64,000 bases of DNA from Haladaptatus caseinilyticus. Lineage in GTDB: Archaea > Halobacteriota > Halobacteria > Halobacteriales > Haladaptataceae. The notes beneath the pieces are model-generated. The model was not told the origin of the DNA. It worked only from the letters and a program-made list of their open reading frames with translations, and made no database searches. A program made the translations under genes and the position numbers. Below, piece by piece: positions 61,173 through 64,000 of this stretch (position 1 is the stretch's first letter; every line of letters starts with the position of its first letter). The DNA is taken from positions 1,674,001 through 1,738,000 of the forward strand of contig NZ_CP111036.1 of NCBI RefSeq assembly GCF_026248685.1. The letters run 5' to 3'.

Positions 61173-62249
61173 ATGGAACTCGCCGAACATCTCTCCGAAT
61201 TCACGCAGCGTGACTGGCAGACCGTCACCGACCCGGACGATCGCATCCGATTTGCGCTGATCGGGCTGGGGTGGTTCACGGAAGGGGCGGTCATCCCAGC
61301 CCTCGCTGAAAGCGCTCTCTGTGAAGTGGGTACGGTCGTCAGCGGGGATCGAAACAAAGCCGCCAGAGTCCGCGACGAGGCTGGTGCAGACCGTGCGCTC
61401 ACGTACGACGAATTCCACGCCGGGGAGGGCCGATCGAACTACGACGCGGTGTACATCGCCACCCCGAACGCGACGCATCTCGATTTCGTAGAGAGCGCTG
61501 CCGATTTCGGCAAAGCCGTTCTCTGCGAAAAACCGATAGCGGCGACGACGACACACGCTGAGCGAATCGCCGAAGCCTGCAACGATGCGGGCGTGATGCT
61601 GATGGTCGGCTACAGGATGCATACCAACCCGGCAGTGCGTCGGATGCGCGAACTCGTCAGCGAAGGGTTCGTCGGCGATCCCGTACTGGTCGAAGGGGGG
61701 ATGTGCCAGAACGTCTTCGAGATGATCTCACCCGACCCGAATCAGTGGCGACTCGACGCCGACCTTGCCGGGGGGTCGGCGCTCATCGACCTCGGTATCT
61801 ACCCGCTCAACACCGCCCGGTTCGTGCTCGATACTGACCCCGTGAGCGCACAGGGGACGACTACGAGTTCGGACGACCGGTTTACCGAAGTGGACCAGCA
61901 CGTCTCGTTCGAAGTCGAGTTCGAGGACGGCATCACGGCAGCCTGTGTCGCCAGCCAGTACGCCCAGCAGGGGAGCCACTTCACCGTCATCGGCACCGAT
62001 GGACGACTGACGCTCGACCCGGCCTTTTTCGGTGAAGCACAGTTGGCCGTTCGACGCGGCGGCGCGGAAGCGGATTTTTCGGTCGAACCGGTGAACGAAG
62101 TCGCCGAGGAGTTCGACTACTTCGCGGACCGCCTGCTTTCCGGACGCGACCCGGTACCGGACGGGGAGCACGCACTCGTGGATATGCGCGCTATCGAGGC
62201 GATTTACGAGTCCGCCGAGACCGGCGAACGGGAGTTGATCAAGGGGTGA
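61173..62249 (+). CDS. gfo6: D-xylose 1-dehydrogenase (NADP+), Gfo/Idh/MocA family
   Basis: A 358-residue oxidoreductase closely matching the haloarchaeal Gfo6 group: an N-terminal EHLSEFTQRDWQTV, the Rossmann strand RFALIGLGWFTEGAVIPAL, the catalytic CEKPIA and DPNQWRLDADLAGGSALIDL. The group oxidises D-xylose (and L-arabinose) to the lactone, the first step of the oxidative pentose route to 2-oxoglutarate. Length is normal. Its 3' end overlaps the convergent alcohol dehydrogenase by 11 bases. Confidence 0.85.
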   Translation: MELAEHLSEFTQRDWQTVTDPDDRIRFALIGLGWFTEGAVIPALAESALCEVGTVVSGDRNKAARVRDEAGADRALTYDEFHAGEGRSNYDAVYIATPNATHLDFVESAADFGKAVLCEKPIAATTTHAERIAEACNDAGVMLMVGYRMHTNPAVRRMRELVSEGFVGDPVLVEGGMCQNVFEMISPDPNQWRLDADLAGGSALIDLGIYPLNTARFVLDTDPVSAQGTTTSSDDRFTEVDQHVSFEVEFEDGITAACVASQYAQQGSHFTVIGTDGRLTLDPAFFGEAQLAVRRGGAEADFSVEPVNEVAEEFDYFADRLLSGRDPVPDGEHALVDMRAIEAIYESAETGERELIKG

Positions 62250-63279
62250 TGACGGCCCGACCTTCGATTTCGCCGTGTTCCAGCTTCTCCGCTACGTCGT
62301 TGATCTCGTCCAAGTCGTATCGCGTTGTTCGTAAATCGACGTCGCCCCGAGCGACGAGCGACATGAGTTCCTGTAGTTCGGGATACGTTCCGACGAGGGT
62401 TCCTCGATAGTCGAAATCGCCGTTTACGAGTGCCTGGGCCGGTTCGTGAATGTGGCCACCGTAGCCGACAACGTGGTGGTCGCCGCCCCCTGCGAGCACG
62501 TTCGGAGCGTACCGGAGCGTCTCGTCACTGCCCACGAAATCGAGGATCTGATGAACTCCCGCACCGTCGGTGATCGCGTCCACCTCGTTCGCCACGTCCT
62601 CGTCGCGCGAATTAACGGTGTGGTCTGCACCCAAATCGGTGGCGAGGTCGAGCGCTGCGTCTTTCACCTCGACGGCGGTAATTTCCGCCGCGCTCATCGC
62701 CCGCAACACTTGCAGTCCGATGTGACCCAATCCACCGACGCCGACGACGACGGCGTGTTCACCGGGATTCAGTTCACGGACTGCCTTTTTCACTGCATGG
62801 TAGGCCGTGATTCCGGCGTCGGCGTGTGGGGCGATTTCCGTCGGGTCGACCCCGTCGGGAAGCGGAATCACGGCACGCTCGCTGGTCAGTAGATATTCGG
62901 CGAAGCCGCCATCCGTCGAAAGGCCGGGGAAAACGAGGTTGTCACAGTGCATGTCCTGCCCACGTCGGCAGGCACGACACGTACCACAGGTTCGTGCCGG
63001 ATGACAAATGACGGCATCGCCCGCCGAGACGAGGCTCACGTCATCTCCCGCTTCCGTTACGATTCCAGCGTTCTCGTGGCCGAGTGTCATCGGTAGCGAC
63101 TGACCCATCTGTTCTTCCCACATACCTTCGATGACGTGGTTGTCGGTCTGACACCAGCCAGCACCCTCTATTTCGACGACGACGTGGTTCCCGTCGGTTA
63201 CCTCCGGTCGGTCTACCTCGTCGATGGAGAGCGCATCGTCCATCTCGTCAGTATAGTCGTGGAGTCGTGCGGCTTGCAT
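62239..63279 (-). CDS. Zinc-dependent alcohol dehydrogenase (MDR family)
   Basis: A 346-residue medium-chain dehydrogenase. Catalytic zinc ligands are Cys in GWCQTDNHV and His-Glu in GHENAG; structural zinc is held by four Cys in CGTCRACRRGQDMHC. The NAD(P) motif is VVGVGGLGHIGLQV. Substrates of this group range from alcohols to sugars; the convergent xylose dehydrogenase and neighbouring glucose dehydrogenase make a sugar or polyol plausible. ATG of MQAARLHDYTDEM is used. Confidence 0.88.
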   Translation of the reverse strand: MQAARLHDYTDEMDDALSIDEVDRPEVTDGNHVVVEIEGAGWCQTDNHVIEGMWEEQMGQSLPMTLGHENAGIVTEAGDDVSLVSAGDAVICHPARTCGTCRACRRGQDMHCDNLVFPGLSTDGGFAEYLLTSERAVIPLPDGVDPTEIAPHADAGITAYHAVKKAVRELNPGEHAVVVGVGGLGHIGLQVLRAMSAAEITAVEVKDAALDLATDLGADHTVNSRDEDVANEVDAITDGAGVHQILDFVGSDETLRYAPNVLAGGGDHHVVGYGGHIHEPAQALVNGDFDYRGTLVGTYPELQELMSLVARGDVDLRTTRYDLDEINDVAEKLEHGEIEGRAVITP

Positions 63280-63530
63280 GGGTTCACAACAACGCGAAAG
63301 ATGACAGGTGTTGTGGCGACCGCTCGGAACCCCTCCGAGCGACTCGGATACAATCGCCATTCGTTCGGAAGCGCATTTCAGTCAGAACGAGGGTGGCCAG
63401 TACGGAGAATCGGGGATGATGTTCGGGACCCGATGTGAGCCAAACGTCGTGCAGTGGCCACCTTCCTGCAACAAACAAATTTACTCGGTGAAGAATAAAT
63501 CTTTTGAATCGGTGGCTCCAAGGGAGCGAT

Positions 63531-64000
63531 ATGCACGCAGTCGCACTTCGACGCGGGGCGGACAGCCCCGAGGTTATCGAGAAACCACGTCCGGAACCCG
63601 GCCCGGGCGAGGCGTTGGTACGGACACTCCGGGTCGGGGTAGACGGCACCGACCACGAAATCCTCGCCGGACACCACGGTGAATTCCCCGCGGACGACGA
63701 CCACCTCGTACTCGGTCACGAAGCGGTCGGCGTCGTGGAAGACCCGAACGGAACCGCGTTCGAGGAAGGTGACGTGGTCGTTCCAACCGTCCGAAGACCA
63801 CTCCCGGACGGCCCAACGGAGTACTTCGAGCGCGGCGAACCTGACATGGCTCCACCGGACGAAACGGCCGAACGCGGGATTTCGGGTGACCACGGATTCA
63901 TGAGCGAGTATTTCGTCAGTCCTGCCCAGAACCTCGTTCCGATTCCGGAGGAATTGGCAGAGTGGGGGTTTTTGATCGAACCCATCAGTATCTCGGTGAA
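63531..64000 (+). CDS. gdh: Glucose 1-dehydrogenase, 5' part only
   Basis: The first 156 residues of a zinc-type MDR enzyme resembling Haloferax glucose dehydrogenase: AVALRRGADSPEVIEKPRPE, LRVGVDGTDHEILAGHHGEF (catalytic Asp in DGTDHE), VLGHEAVGVV and FLIEPISI. It oxidises glucose to gluconolactone, opening the Entner-Doudoroff route continued by gnaD and kdgA. AATAAATC 30-37 bases upstream is a likely TATA box. The gene continues beyond the right edge. Confidence 0.9.
   Translation, partial: MHAVALRRGADSPEVIEKPRPEPGPGEALVRTLRVGVDGTDHEILAGHHGEFPADDDHLVLGHEAVGVVEDPNGTAFEEGDVVVPTVRRPLPDGPTEYFERGEPDMAPPDETAERGISGDHGFMSEYFVSPAQNLVPIPEELAEWGFLIEPISISV

Noticed and set aside
1-64000. CRISPR array, tRNA or rRNA genes
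   Set aside because: No spaced repeat set and no T-arm/anticodon pattern was found on either strand by eye; a covariance-model search could still find something short.

Overview
The window looks like a stretch of chromosome from a halophilic archaeon of class Halobacteria. The proteins are strongly acidic, codon use is GC-rich, and many genes start at or within a few bases of a TATA-type promoter (leaderless transcripts). Typical haloarchaeal families are present: Tat-exported surface proteins with PGF-CTERM tails, halocyanin, a HalOD1 protein, TFS, NAC, a thermosome, type III RuBisCO, and an mevalonate-lipid geranylgeranyl reductase. The combination of trehalose synthase OtsA, the succinylase lysine pathway and these families would fit a Haladaptatus-like organism, but that genus guess is inference. 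No tRNA, rRNA, CRISPR array or intact insertion sequence was seen.

Layout. 0-8 kb: end of a peptidoglycan-binding-domain protein, the FolC-FolP fusion of folate synthesis, a SHOCT membrane protein, a hydrolase, then the divergent purine pair purNH (minus) and purB (plus) sharing a palindromic control region. 9-14.7 kb: a tightly overlapped lysine/diaminopimelate operon on the minus strand, dapA-dapB-dapD-lysA-dapF-dapE. 15-26 kb: mostly small conserved haloarchaeal genes (phosphoesterase, NYN nuclease-like protein, PUA protein, NAC-TrmI pair, TFS, MFS transporter, enoyl-CoA hydratase, Nudix, S10 paralogue) plus a frameshifted methyltransferase. 26-35 kb: NhaC antiporter with a TRAM-like partner, M20 amidohydrolase, halocyanin, and a divergent geranylgeranyl reductase/ferredoxin pair whose two promoters carry the same 11-base element at the same distance. 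35-46 kb: a secreted acidic protein with a stop codon inside its signal peptide, a persulfide-dioxygenase-like protein, a PQQ-type beta-propeller, gluconate dehydratase, and a cluster of three exported proteins (monothiol thioredoxin fold joined to three lectin-like repeats, a GH5-like lipoprotein, and a beta-helix protein with dockerin-like ends). 46-64 kb: KDG aldolase, transporters, nicotinate phosphoribosyltransferase, a frameshifted otsA, a gamma-carbonic-anhydrase-like protein, RuBisCO, thermosome, xylose dehydrogenase, an alcohol dehydrogenase and the start of glucose dehydrogenase.

How the parts fit. Glucose dehydrogenase, gluconate dehydratase and KDG aldolase are consecutive steps of the haloarchaeal Entner-Doudoroff route, though they lie in separate transcription units; Gfo6 opens the pentose route. 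The exported GH5-like and beta-helix proteins may supply sugars from outside. PurNH, PurB and the folate fusion belong to one-carbon/purine metabolism, and RuBisCO and nicotinate phosphoribosyltransferase to nucleotide salvage. The most unusual signals are the two single-base frameshifts (otsA in a run of eight G, and a methyltransferase), the in-frame TGA in codon 3 at 34938, the paired promoter elements at 32.7 kb, a PD-(D/E)XK-like protein with an inserted helix-turn-helix and Cys cluster, and several palindromes and hairpins between genes.
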